A stretch of 64,000 nucleotides of DNA from Ypsolopha sequella (Eukaryota; Arthropoda; Insecta; Lepidoptera; Ypsolophidae): positions 1 to 64,000 of the forward strand of contig CAKOHE010000086.1 in the NCBI GenBank assembly GCA_934047225.1, in the 5' to 3' direction. The first letter of the stretch is position 1, and each line of letters begins with the position of its first letter. The notes under the pieces are model-generated. The model was not told the DNA's origin. It ran no database searches and saw only the letters and a list, made by a program, of their open reading frames with translations. Position numbers and translations under genes: made by a program. Positions 47,401 to 58,380 of the stretch are shown one piece after another.

Positions 47401-47759
47401 CACGTGCCAGCCGCCCACGCTTGTGTATTCGATATTATTTAGTAATTTTACACCATAAATGAGGAGTTTTGTCGTAATATGACACAACCGAGTCTTGATA
47501 ACTTGAAATAAAGATTATTTTACCTTGACTTTTTGTTCTAATTATGTTGGTTATTTATAAGTTGAACAATAGAACACAACCCTTTTTTATAAAAAATAGG
47601 GCCTGATATCAATATTAAAGTTTTTCAACTTCTATTCTAAATAATACAAAATATAACAGTTCGGTTTGCGGGTAACATTTCCAAAATTTATCAAATTGTA
47701 CGATTTTGTACCAAAAAGCCTTTATCAGCGTACGAGCAACATAGACTTAACTGTAATTG
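44482..47759. other. AT-rich unassigned region, possibly an old transposon
   Basis: The motif 'tggacggtatcagg' occurs at about 44938 and 46651, and related ggtcggaa/gagtggtcgg words at 44885, 46627 and 46876. That could mark a decayed element spanning about 44880-46900. Plus-strand frames at 45627-45809 (60 codons) and 46917-47183 (88 codons, Lys/Thr/Ile-rich) match no family I know. No splice-supported gene is seen. Confidence 0.35.
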
Positions 47760-48140
47760 TTATGGACTTAGATCCAAAACAAAGGTTAAACAATTAAGAA
47801 AAAATGGTTAAAGGTTCACATCTCAAATCCAAATCCAAAATCCCAAAACTCGACATATTTCAGAATAAAAAAAAGGAATAATAGATCAATAGTAAAAAAC
47901 ACTAAATAAGGTCCTGGCCTCCGGGGCGTCCGTAAAGGACCAAAAATAATTATGTTGTGGACTGTATAATGATAAGAACTTAAATCCAAAACAAAGGTTT
48001 ATATTAATATTAAACAATTAATAAAAAAATGTTAAAGGTTCACATCTCAAATCCAAATCAAAAATACCAAAACTTGACATATTTCAGAGTAAAAAAAAAG
48101 GAATAAAAGATAAATAGTAAAAAACACTAAATAAGGTGAT
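47760..48140. repeat. Diverged direct duplication (~170-bp copies)
   Basis: 47760-47912 and 47970-48138 share 'atccaaaacaaaggtt', 'aaaggttcacatctcaaatc', 'gacatatttcaga' and 'aaaaaacactaaataaggt' in the same order. Confidence 0.75.
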
Positions 48141-49169
48141 AAGGGGCTTCTGTAACAGTTATGATTACTGTTCTTAAGAAATAAAATAAAATAACTATAT
48201 TTAAACGTCCAGACATAACTATTTTGAATATTTTTCAAGATTTTCTCAACCCTGGCTGTATCACCAACGAGGCCGGTAGACATGAGTAAATAATTTTCCG
48301 AATTTTTGTTGCTGATCGTTCTGTAAAAGTTAAATAGATGCAGCGCTTCATGTGTGTTATTATATTATTAATTATTGTCAACACGACATTTGACATTTGA
48401 CTTAGAGTTCCATCGAAATACTTTTGACTTTTGTGTTCAATTTTGTTTGATTTCATCTAAAAAAGTTAAACTGAAAATCACATTTATGTCATTTATATAT
48501 TGAGTAAAAACGCATTTTTTATTGTTTTATTATTAATAATTAAGCCAAATAAATAAACAAAGCTTAAAAAAGCAAAATATATGTTTATTAACATAATAAT
48601 TATGTTACCTTTACCCTTGCATGCAGTCTAAAAAAAGCTTAAAAATTTTGCTAGATCCCTGTGAGCAAAATAAAAATTATTAAGTAGTATTAAGGGAAAG
48701 CTGCTTCTGTCATATATTTTAACAATAACTATCATTTGACTTCGGCCAAAAATTCAGCCTAATTTCGGCCGAAGCCGGAGCTTGTGTTGGAAACTAGTAA
48801 AAACGTCTTATGCATTGTATTAATTCACGTTTTATTTGTTTCATGCAAATTTGCATAACCCACATAGATTTCCATGTGAGATAGTGAGTTGTTGATGTGT
48901 GTTTAAAAAATGGTTCAATTTTTCATCACTTTTAAAGGAACGCACTTCAAACCAAACAAGCTAATTTCGCATTTGCAACTTGATGTGCAAATTTAAGGGG
49001 AAGTTTGTCAGCCAGTGAAGAACTTGATTGATGAAATATTAGCTCATAGCAGTACACGTAACTATTGCCCAACATTTTAATTTAATTTTTAGTAGGTATT
49101 TTAGTTTAGAATAATTTAATATTGTATAAGAATAATAATAATTAATGAATTTTGTTTTTATTGTTTATA
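48141..49169. other. Unassigned stretch
   Basis: AT-rich; 'ttcggccaaaaattcagcct'/'ttcggccgaagccgg' near 48742 is a short inverted repeat. No gene recognised. Confidence 0.4.
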
Positions 49170-49490
49170 CAGTTTGGAAAAAATTTAAGGGCCCTGGAGG
49201 GGAACTACCTTAAATCCTTTAGTTAGCTCATTTTACTGAAAGGAAACATTCCTTTATTTTTTAAAAGAAACAAAACTGCATTCAAAGATCTTCTAAAATT
49301 TGTTTGTCTCGCCCGGTAACTGAACCAACTAAAATTAAAAAAATAAACCCTCGCTATTTTATTATACGAGTCGGTAGGATAATTGTTCAGGATAACATTT
49401 GTCTACTAAAATTTAGTCCTACACTCATCTGTTGTACGAGATACCCATGAAATTGAATATTTATTACAAGTTTTTTATGAACGATACCTA

Positions 49491-50786
49491 CGAGGGGAGG
49501 CTGAAAAGTAACCTACCTAACTATGAAAGAAAAGACGTAACTGGATAGTTTTTTTTTATTTTTCTATATAGTCCTCTGCTAGTAAAATGCACTTATTAAA
49601 TTTTTCAAATATAGAATTTAAGCCATTAAAAAAAAAAACGGTTTGTCGTCAAAATAGTCAGAAACCGCTGCCTTCATTTCGTCATCGGTCATAAATCTTC
49701 GTCGCCTGGGGTCTTTCTTGAGAAGTCTAAACAGAAAATAGTCACAGGGGGCTAGATCTGGACTATAAGGGGGGTGGTCAATGGTTTCGAAGCCATTGTC
49801 TTTAATTGCTAGCTTTGTTGTGCGTGCGGTATGCACTGGTGCGTTATCGTGCAAAATCAGAATTCCTTTGCTTAGTTTACCTCGCCGTTTTTCTTTTATT
49901 GTCTCTCTTAGTTGATATAATAAGTTTGAGTAATAATCAGCATTCATTGTAGTTTTATTCGGTAAATAATCTATGAGCAAAATCCCTTCTGTGTCCCAAA
50001 AGATTGTAGCCATAAGTTTACCGGCCGATGGACAGACCTTAAATTTCCGAGGCGGCTTCTCATCCTTAAATTTCCACTGTAACGACTCTTGCTTACTTTC
50101 CGGGTCCCATTGTCGAATCCAAGTCTCATCACATGTTACAATTCTAGAAATTATTTCTTCCTCTTTCCCTCGACTCATGTCCAAAAACTCTTCGCAACAT
50201 TTGACACGCCTCTCCATGTCAAATGCAGTCAACATTCTAGGGACCCAACGTGCACTAACCTTGGACATGTTCAAATGCTCATGAATTATTTCATTGACTC
50301 GCTCTTTACTGACGCCTACATCTCTAGCTATCTCCCACTGCTTCACTCGTCGGTCCTCTAATATAATTTTTTTTCACCCTGGCTACATTTTCATCGGTGA
50401 CGGCCGAAACTGGTCTTCCGCTACGAGGATCATCTTCGAGGCTCTCACGACCTAATTTAAACTGCCTTGACCAAAACTTTATAACAAATTCGGAAGATCA
50501 CGAACTGCCAAACACACGTGACATACGCTGTCTGATCTCCGAAGGCGTATTCCCTTCTTTAGTCAAAAACTTAATCACCGCACGCTGCTCGATTTTATCC
50601 ATTTTCACTTTTTCTACCGACATGTTCGAAACAATTGTAGGAGACAAATAAACGTGATGCAATAAACAAATGAATGTAATACATTTTGAAAATAGAATAA
50701 CAAACGAATATAAATCCATACCAGCCAGCATTATTTTTGTAGATATATATTTCTGACCAAGGAGATTACATATCAGCCGCCCTACG
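49491..50786 (-). mobile_element. mariner element inserted in the left arm of the larger transposon
   Basis: A 1,296-bp element bounded by TA at 49489-49490 and 50787-50788. Imperfect ends: left cgaggggaggctgaaaagta, right (reverse complement) cgtagggcggctgatatgta. The size is typical of mariners. The host sequence reads continuously if the element and one TA are removed. Confidence 0.9.
49556..50623 (-). pseudogene. mariner transposase (DD34D), inactivated
   Basis: Transposase of the Tc1/mariner superfamily, which cuts and pastes DNA at TA sites. From ATG at 50623 the helix-turn-helix N-terminus is readable (MSVEKVKMDKIEQRAVIKFL). Further on are 'LEDDPRSGRP', 'VTCDETWI' (first catalytic Asp), 'HDNAPVHTA' (second) and 'HPPYSPDLAPCDYFLF' (third). 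The last two Asp are separated by 34 residues, the mariner spacing. The C-terminus 'FEKFNKCILLAEDYIEK' ends at 49556. There are at least three lesions: a TGA near residue 42 (about 50497), a one-base shift in an A run at about 50371-50378, and another in the A run at 49629-49639. All three catalytic Asp survive but the gene is dead. Confidence 0.95.
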
Positions 50787-51540
50787 TAGTACTGTTTACT
50801 TGTAAAGTAATAATGATACGCCATTATTACACTGACAGCACGGAATGAAAGCAAAACAAAACAAAATTTGAAATTCGAATGAATACTTTTATCGATTTTA
50901 AAAATGTTGAAAGTTATCGTTCGAACTTCAAATTTGTTCCTCCGCGTTGCAAAAAAAAATACGTTCCCATTTTAAACTTTTTGTCAGTACGCCTAGTGCA
51001 AAAAGAAAATTGTGCTGTGCAATTAATTTATTATTACCATTTAACGATTTTCTTATTGAAGTCTTCAACAAGGTACTTAAGATAAATAACATTAGCAAGC
51101 TTGTACTTCATACGATGTCTTTGGATATAAGAGTGATAAGAAAATTATAACGTGTCATTTACTTGTTACAAGTGAACAGTACTAGGTATTGTTAATAAAG
51201 AACTTGTAGTAAATATTTAATTTCATGGGTATCTCGTACAGTAAGACCAAATGTTTATTAGACCATAGACTAGTCTATGATTAGACAAATTTTATCCTGA
51301 ACAATAATCCTACCGATTCGTATAATAAAATAGGGAGGGTTTATATTTTTTATTTTTAGTTGGTTCGATTCTCGGGTGAGACAAGCGAGTTTCAGATTAT
51401 CTTTGAATGCAGTTTTGTTTCTTTTAAAAAATAAAGGAATGTTTCCTTTCAGCAAAATGAGCTAACTAAAGTATTTAAGGTAGTTCCCCTCCAGGGCCCT
51501 TAAATTTTTTCCATTCTGTATAAGAATATTATTCAGATGG

Positions 51541-51680
51541 TGATTTTCATCAACATCAACTTGAGATTGAAATTTGACGTGCGTGCGACGACGCCCGCCT
51601 AACATGCCATCTCTTTTGCACGCACGTCAAATTTAAATCTCAAGTTGATGTTGATGAAAATCAGAATTACGCGGTAGACC
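51541..51680. mobile_element. MITE ('catcaacatcaacttgagat' family), left-truncated
   Basis: Arms 'catcaacatcaacttgagat' and 'atctcaagttgatgttgatg' pair. The right end 'gaattacgcggtag' matches the MITE at 24973-25132; the left end lacks the corresponding 'ctaccgcg'. Confidence 0.75.
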
Positions 51681-52470
51681 CGCTGTATGAAAATATTGCT
51701 CAAAGTCAAGGTCTTTTTAGACTAAAATTAATTAAAATTTATTATTTCTTGAAACCACTAATGGTATTTGTATCTATGGGATTTTTTTCCCATCCATCGA
51801 GTCCATATGAATAGTATTATTTTCTGCTATTTTGCGCTATCCGGAGAACCAGCGACGTCGTAAGGCAGTGCGCGCTTATATGAACATTATTTCAAATTTG
51901 TTAATATTTTTGATAAAAATATTAAGCTACCTAATTCCAGACATTCTGCAGTTTAAGTATGTTTTTTTATTTCTGCCATGATATCTGAATTAAACCGGAC
52001 TTTATCGCGACTTTTCAGGGTCGTTGGCAGTTATAGGCACGTTAAAACTAAAGGGGTCCCCTCTCTCCACTCCGCTTCGCTTGGCTCCCAAAATCATGAT
52101 TATCCACAACCAAAAAGATCTCCAAATTGTGTACCTACTTATATTAAAAAAAAAAATAAACGAGCGGATGTTTAATCAATTACATTACCTAAGAATTTAA
52201 TTCCTTAATTGAATATCGAACGACACGTTGTTACCTGCTCTGCGACATGTTTGCCAATTAGTCTACCAGTGCCATTTGAAATGGGAAACACGAAGCAATA
52301 TGGCTGTCTGATCAAAATTTTCTATACTGCAATTAACTAAAATTAAACGATATTACTATAAGGCGAAATAGTACATACTATTTAATTCGAATAAATCATA
52401 CACTGTAAAACAATATAACAAAATAAGTATATTATTATGGTTTGGTGTTCGTTTCAGCTTACTTTCGATA
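51681..52470. other. Unassigned; old dispersed repeat
   Basis: 51770-51910 shares 'agtattattttctgctattttgcgct' (two sub-blocks) with 23680-23700. No gene; the 65-codon frame at 51978 has no known domain. Confidence 0.4.
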
Positions 52471-52474
52471 ATGA

Positions 52475-52770
52475 CAAAGACAAAGACAAAATTATTTTTA
52501 TTGCATGAGTTTTTACAAAAATTGTTATTCAACTATACTTATTACTAGAGACGTGTACATGCTGAGAAACAAATTAACTAATTTACCAGGGGTCCCCAAA
52601 CTCGGCTAAGCCAGCAATGCGGGGTACCAGATAATTGTTATTAATACACAAAATTATACATTGCTTACAGTAAAATTTAAAATTCAAGTACATGCATGCA
52701 AGTAATACATTCATTCATTCATTCATTCATTCATCCACTCATACTTTCATTCTTTCTAAGAAAAAAAATA
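52475..52770 (-). mobile_element. LINE-type 3' UTR fragment and microsatellite
   Basis: The (GACAAA)n-type tail at 52477-52494, followed leftward-reading by 'ccaggggtccccaaactcgg', fits a lepidopteran non-LTR 3' end. A (CATT)n microsatellite lies at 52708-52735. Confidence 0.5.
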
Positions 52771-52971
52771 CTAATTTACAATTACAATTTTAATTTGCAA
52801 ATACCCACACAGACAGTTACTAAAAATAGAAAAAAATAAATGAAAAATGACAAAAATGGAACATACATTGCATTAAGTTAAACAAAAATATGTACAAATT
52901 TATACTACAACTAACAATAAGGTTTCCGTGTCATCATAATTTATAATACCCGCCCTTTTGTTTTATTCTAG

Positions 52972-53109
52972 GTTGAAACTGTTATGGCTGACACTGACTC
53001 AAGTGCACAGTTCATGCGAGATAGAGTTCCTTCCAGTGTACTATCCGAGTGAAGAGGAGAATAAGGACCCTAAACTGTATGCGAGGAACGCGAAGGATGT
53101 CATGGCAAA
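52972..53109 (+). CDS. LPCAT: LPCAT-type lysophosphatidylcholine acyltransferase, internal exon
   Basis: LPCAT enzymes are ER membrane proteins that re-acylate lysophosphatidylcholine with acyl-CoA. The acceptor tttattctag is followed by one base, 45 codons and two bases, then donor AAA|GTGAGT. The peptide reads LKLLWLTLTQVHSSCEIEFL, PVYYPSEEENKDPKLYARNA and KDVMA. The E-x-E-F-L-P-V…E-E…DP.L.A..V..VMA pattern is the segment after the PlsC acyltransferase motifs in LPCAT1/2. There are no stops and codons are balanced, so the exon looks alive. The catalytic HXXXXD exon and the following 'ALGVPVTD'-type exon are not in the window, implying introns of more than 10 kb downstream or a displaced exon. 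Confidence 0.85.
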
Positions 53110-53718
53110 GTGAGTGTTCTATATACTATTTTCCAGCCTGTATATATATAATTATATATATAATGTATATTATGATGTGTTGAGTGGGTAGGTTTTTGAA
53201 TTGGAGTGTGGAGATGGGTGGATGATTATTTATCTTTGTTATTGATTGATTATTAATTTTTATATTTATTTATTTATATATATATATATATATACTTTTT
53301 ATTTTTCATGATTATAATTTTTTTTTTCTTTTGTCTCTCATTTGTCTGTCAATCATTCACTTCATTTTATGACATTTTAAAATTATATATAAATTGTATC
53401 AAATTCCACTGAAGCCGACTATTTGTCGAAATATATCTGGAAATTATTATTTTAATAAGTGTTTTTATATAAATATATAATATAAACTATATACAACTTG
53501 CAACTTCTCTCTCATAGATTGACATGGAATTGAGAAATAGACTAGTGCTAAGCTCTATTGAAATCCGCAAGCTAAAATAAATTACGTGTCTCTATTACTC
53601 GTGAAAGGTAAAGAATTTGAAGGTAAAATTTTTTGGCGTGTGAAGTAAGCGCTCCAGTTTAGTTATAAGCTTCTTGCTCTTGGAGACAGATAACAACCTC
53701 AATGAAACTATTAACTCT
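53110..53718. other. Putative LPCAT intron: TA microsatellites and a LINE scrap
   Basis: TA-rich microsatellites lie at 53140-53165 and 53270-53295. 53625-53700 ('gaagtaagcgctccagttta') resembles 515-560 of the LINE at the window start, so it is a short minus-strand LINE fragment. Confidence 0.5.
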
Positions 53719-54567
53719 CTTAGGGTGGGTTGCACCATCTTACTTTAACATTAACAAAAGTCACATTGTCAGTTAAAGTACCGGTTAGGCTAAAAATGCG
53801 TTGCACCATTTGACAAAAGTTAAAATGACGTCATAATTTAACATTAACCGTAACTGCCCGATTTTGGCCGGTTAGTGTTAAAGTATCTGTCAAACGCGTA
53901 AAATATAACCTCCAAAAAGCATGTTTTTGCGAGAAATAATCATGGAAATGATATTCGAAAAACTAACTAGATCTAGACCTTCTACGACGAATTTATATTT
54001 GAGCTGCTTTATGGAACGGGGAGTATCTCCGAGTGCCTTAAACTCGTTCTGGATAGAACTCCATATAGGTACCATCTCTTTGCTTGGCACTGACTCCGTC
54101 AGGCCTTTTGCAAAATATGATATTTTTATACTTATCGATGACCTATGCTCACTCAATGTCAGTCGACTGGAAAGAAGTACTTACTTAGTTTGGATAATTT
54201 TTGAATTAGTTTGAATAAGTTTTTGACGCGTTCTCTGTAGTTCTCCACTTTGATGTTACTGCTCGGTTTAAATTTATAGAATCGCTGATAAAAACAAACA
54301 AAACACACAAAAACAAACCAAACAAACAAATACCACGTTTTTAGATGATACAGATTTTTAGTATTGCCCTATTGAAAAATGTTTCTCACGTCAACTATGT
54401 GGAAAATTATGTCTCATTTTGCTTGCAACCCAGATAACTGTGACTATGACAATGAATATGCTGGTGCAACACATTTGGGTCCTGCCGTTAAGGTTAACGT
54501 TAAAGGTATTGTTAAATGTAACTTTAACTTTTACGATAACCGTTAATATGGTGCAACCCACCCTAAG
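53719..54567. mobile_element. PIF/Harbinger-like element with 3-bp target duplication
   Basis: 849 bp. Terminal inverted repeats CTTAGGGTGGGTTGCACCAT and ATGGTGCAACCCACCCTAAG are flanked by TCT on both sides (53716-53718 and 54568-54570). Subterminal TTAACGTTAA/AACATTAACAA-type motifs are frequent. It contains a remnant of a Myb/SANT-like ORF (53890-54156, minus) but no DDE nuclease. Confidence 0.75.
53890..54156 (-). pseudogene. Myb/SANT-like DNA-binding protein remnant of the Harbinger-like element
   Basis: Harbinger elements carry a second gene for a Myb/SANT-like protein that helps bring the transposase to DNA. The minus-strand frame contains 'IWSSIQNEFKALGDTPRS' followed by IKQLKYKF. 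This resembles the third-helix region of such proteins (W..I...FN..G.TPRT.KQLK..W), with the closing Trp replaced. Only this one domain piece is recognisable; the flanks are not protein-like. It is a weak but consistent match, supported by its position inside the inverted repeats. Confidence 0.45.
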
Positions 54568-54573
54568 TCTGTA

Positions 54574-55110
54574 AGATGGACTTGACTGCGATCTTTATTT
54601 TAGCGACACTTATGGGGTCGTCCATACATTACGTCATCGATTTTTGTCAATTTTCGACCCCTTCTACAATTATCCCATCGTCATTATCTATTGACCACAA
54701 CCTCTCACAAAACTGATGTAATTTTTATTGTCTGTATGACAAAATCAATATTGTTGTTTAAACAATATTTTTCTCTTTTGGCAAGACCTTCCCATTATAG
54801 CCATCTGTGCTCATGAAACTATCATCTTCCTCACACCAGACCCTCACCCTAATTTAAAATAATGTAATAGGTATATAAAAGCATTAACTCTTTTAAAACT
54901 GGTAGGTATACCAGTGTGCTCTCATACTTACCAAAAACCAAAGCAGCTAAATTACTGTTTAAATAGCATCCTCGTATCTCCACCAGCGTATTACGCTATG
55001 TTATGTGTAGCGTTTACTGAGATTTTATGTAAATTATGTAATTGTACTACTTTTGAGTTTCTTGCATTTAAAAAATTTCTGTTTGTAACAGTGTATCGTA
55101 ATTATACTTC
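54574..55110. other. Unassigned stretch between transposons
   Basis: Includes 'atggggtcgtccatacatta' (54612), a motif seen at ends of lepidopteran repeats. The 74-codon frame at 54914-55138 has no recognisable domain. Confidence 0.4.
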
Positions 55111-55157
55111 GTGCTTCGTCCTCGAGATTAGTAACTGAAATATATAAAACACAGATA

Positions 55158-55765
55158 CAGTGCGCGCCAATCTTTTAGTCGCCTCTGAATGAGTTACGAG
55201 TGCAAGCTTGCGCAGGTACAGTCAAGGAAACAATAACATCAACGGTTGATTATTAAATGTTTACTATAAGTGGGAAGGTGTACTTGTTGTACCTACCTAT
55301 TAAATTATTTATTTATTATTTGAGTGCAATCTTAACTATATAAATAAAACGCATTAATATGAACACCATTTTCCTACATTGTCGCAGTAAAACGCTATAA
55401 CGTCTGCGAGGCATTACAACAACAATAAACTTCAACAAACTAAATCAACAAAACTTTAACAAACTAAATCAACAAAAGAACAAATAAAGGCAACGAAAAC
55501 AATAAACTATAACAAACAGATTCAACGATAAACTTAACGAATCATAGAATTTTTTCCTCGAAGGTACTTTTCATGCAACGCGCGCGTGTGTAGTATACCG
55601 ACGTAGCACTCACCTGCTAAATGGCGAGCGGGGGGTGTGGTGCGGCACGCAGGCGGGTGTGCTCCGCGCCCTCGCTCCTGTAACGTCCCCCTGACACCGT
55701 AAAACGGATATTGCGTCGCCTCTTGCGGCTATCTTCAGAGGCGACTAAAAGATTGGCTCGCACTG
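55158..55765. mobile_element. Tc1/mariner-type MITE, copy 2, inside the DIRS element
   Basis: 608 bp with ends CAGTGCGCGCCAATCTTTTA and 'taaaagattggctcgcactg', flanked by TA (55156-55157, 55766-55767). It is homologous to 40020-40593 and sits immediately inside the left 44-bp repeat. Confidence 0.9.
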
Positions 55766-55961
55766 TAGTATCGTGTCTAGGATAGTTGAGAATTTTAAAA
55801 CAAAAATCCTCTAAAACCAGTTTTTTCTACGCTTGCCACCCGATCCCTAGGTACGTCATTCACAGTTTAGTGCTTCACCACTCAACATCGTTTGCGAATA
55901 TTCTGTGCACATTTCGCGTTTATTTTGTGTTTAAGTGAAAGTTTTGTGAAATAAGGGCACT

Positions 55962-57166
55962 ATGCCGAAAAGGAAACGTCATGGTGATCACCAGGATGAC
56001 GTTAATCGCAAAATAAAGAAATTGAAGCGCAAATTAAAACGCGCTCGTAAACTGAATCATCGGGTATCAGAGACATCGTCATGTTCGTCTCCGAGGGACT
56101 CTTCGCAGGACTTGGATCAACTAGTTGATATGTAACATTAAACTATCAGTGGATTCGTTATTTTCATCGAAACTGGAACATTATCCAATAGACTGGCCAC
56201 GTTCTTTTTATAGGAATTGTAACATATAGTGCCATTTTAAGTAAGGTTCGCTCATTTCGCAGGGCTTGAGCATACGCCTATATATTAAAACTCTGTAAAA
56301 CGTTTTAACTCGCTACAAAATTTTATGAGTAAAATTCCCAATCCACCCTCAATTTCTAAAAATAGTCTTAATCATTCTAGCCGAGCAATTTGAAGAACCG
56401 GTGACGTCATTAGACTCAAAGAATCAAGGGGACAATATGGTTGAATCCATGGAACCCGGCGTCATACCCGATGCCGCTAATGAATCTATAGCTATAGACA
56501 ACGAACCACCGATTTTAGAAAATTATAAGCCGATTTCCATCGTTTCAGATGCAGATGTAGATAACGATCTCTTAGAAATCCAGGGTAAAGACTTGTCTGC
56601 AACGACAGAGCATGGTCCTGACTTACACAGCGAACTTAGTATTCGTTTACAACACATAGCCACAGCTGGCTTAGATAAAGAGGCTCGCAAGGAGCTCAGT
56701 ACGGAGTACCTCATTCCAGTCAACTGCATGAAAATCTCGGCCCCAATAATGAATGACGAAATAAAAGTTTCCTTACCCGAGATAATAACCAAACGAGACA
56801 ACGGATTAGAAAATCGACAAAAACAAATAGCATCAGCTATATCCTGTCTAGGTGATGTTATCTCATCTCAATTGCAGACTAAAAACAAAGATAATTGCTT
56901 TATTTAAAAAGCTGATGGATGCTACGAAAATATTGTGCGATGCCCAATATTTCGATTCCATGAAACGTCGTTATTTTGCGAGCACAAGTGTCAAGAAAGA
57001 TATCAGTGACCATATTACCAAAACTAAGATCGATAGATACCTCTTTGGTGAGAATCTCGCTGAAACCCTTAAGTCAGCCAAGGCAGTCTCGAAGTCGAGT
57101 GCGGAGTTAAGAGTCACTCAAATTAATAACAAATTCGTTCGAAAACCGGTGAACCAACAACCATAG
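55962..57166 (+). pseudogene. DIRS ORF1 (gag-like), broken
   Basis: ATG at 55962 opens a Lys/Arg-rich N-terminus (MPKRKRHGDHQDD…KIKKLKRKLKRARK), usual for DIRS ORF1, ending at a stop at 56132. The gene resumes at about 56380 ('EQFEEPVTSLDSKNQGDN'), with an acidic linker and then 'IPVNCMKISAPIMNDEIK'. After a frameshift near 56875-56900 come 'MDATKILCDAQYFDSM', 'IDRYLFGENLAETLKSAKAV' and SKSSAEL, closing at 57166. The LLDA.KILCD..Y…R and FG..L...LK..K.. blocks are conserved in Pat/DIRS-type ORF1 proteins. The protein presumably packages element RNA. It is dead from stops and indels. Confidence 0.75.
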
Positions 57167-57179
57167 ACTTCAAAAAACT

Positions 57180-58380
57180 GGAAGTCCCCCTCAACGAACA
57201 GCAGGCAGCCGTCGGGGCTTCAGATTTCAGAGGGGCCGCCAATTTGCACCCCCACTGCCGCCGCCCCTGCCACCGACACTGGCGCACGCGCCGCCTGCAG
57301 CCTTATCGAGGCCGTCGTGGTATCAGCCGAGACCAACCTACCGCCACTAGATGAGGTAAAGTACAACGGACAGTTGGAGTTGTTTATAAAACAGTGGTCT
57401 CTAATTACCAACGATCGCGTCATACTGTCATGGATTAACGGCTATAGCCTGAAATTTATTAGTACTCCAGATAAAAATGAATTGCCAAAGTTACCTGCTT
57501 TCACTAATATGGAACGGTTTCAGTTTTACAAAACCATAAATAATATATTGCATTTCGGAGCAATATCTAAATGTGAAAAACATTCTGAGAATTTTTTGTC
57601 AAACTTTTTCTTTTGCGACCCAAAACAAATGGCAAAATGCGGTTTATTCTTAACTTAAAAATCTTAAACAAGCACATAGAAACAAGTCATTTTAAACTAG
57701 AAGATTTACGGACTGCTATTAAATTAGTTACACAAAAATAGTTATATAATAAATATTCAAGACGCTTATTTATCTAAAAAATTGACAGTGACTCACGAAT
57801 ATATCTACGGTTTTTTTATGACGAACTTTACGAATTTAATGTTTTGCCATTCGGTCTGAATACGGCCCCATATGTGTTCACGAAGATAATGAAACCTGTA
57901 ATTAAGTTATTGAGGACCGCTGGTTATATATCGATTCGACCTTATATTTGGACGATTTCTGTCTCTTTGGTTGAAATTATACTGAATGTAAAGAAAATAT
58001 TGACGTCACATTAAAACTGCTAACTTAGCTTGGTTTCAAAATTAACTTTGACAAAAGTTCTTTGCAACCGTCAAGGTTTTGCAATTTTCTTGGCTTCATT
58101 ATCGACTCAAATAAATTACAAATTAGTCAACCAGAAAAAAGAAAATAAAAGAATTCGCGCAGCTTCTGGGATTTTTGGTTTCTGCGTGTCCTGGGATAGA
58201 ATATGAAATGCTTCATACAAAAGAGTTCGAACGGTGCAAATTTCTTAATTTAAGAAGTCATGATGACCATGAAAAATATATGACGGTTCCTCAGACTCTT
58301 CAACCTGACTTTGACTGGTGGTTGCGGATCATCGATAATTCTGTTCGCAAGATCAGAGACGACAGTTACCACATTTTCTG
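57180..58380 (+). pseudogene. DIRS reverse transcriptase region, multiply frameshifted
   Basis: After a Pro/Ala-rich linker (57200-57310), an RT-type leader is readable: 'ILSWINGYSLKFISTPDKNE' and 'KCGLFLT'-type end at 57658. The core then continues in shifting frames: 'RFILNLKILNKHIETSHFKL' (57640-57710), 'FNVLPFGLNTAPYVFTKIMK' (57837-57897), 'LRTAGYISI' (57913) and 'KIKEFAQLLGFLVSACPG' (58144-58190). These are the successive RT blocks of DIRS/retroviral-type polymerases. The YLDD catalytic box region (~57940-57960) is scrambled. Several single-base indels and stops make it non-functional. Confidence 0.8.

Larger units (their letters stand above)
49170..51518. mobile_element. TA-flanked transposon with ~330-bp terminal inverted repeats, hosting a mariner
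   Basis: Ends CAGTTTGGAAAAAATTTAAG and, in reverse complement, CAGAATGGAAAAAATTTAAG are flanked by TA. The inverted similarity runs at ~88-90% for about 320 bp (49170-49488 against 51200-51518) and continues past the nested mariner ('gtactgtttacttgtaa' at 50789 against 'ttacaagtgaacagtac' at 51167). Without the mariner the element is ~1.05 kb. Its own interior (50800-51165) shows no transposase. The arms contain 'ggttcgattctcgggtga', which looks like a Pol III B box, with no A box found. Confidence 0.85.

Noticed and set aside
51360..51385. Pol III B-box-like 'ggttcgattctcgggtga' in the transposon arm
   Set aside because: No A box at the right spacing, and the matching left arm ('cccggtaactgaacc') has lost the motif.
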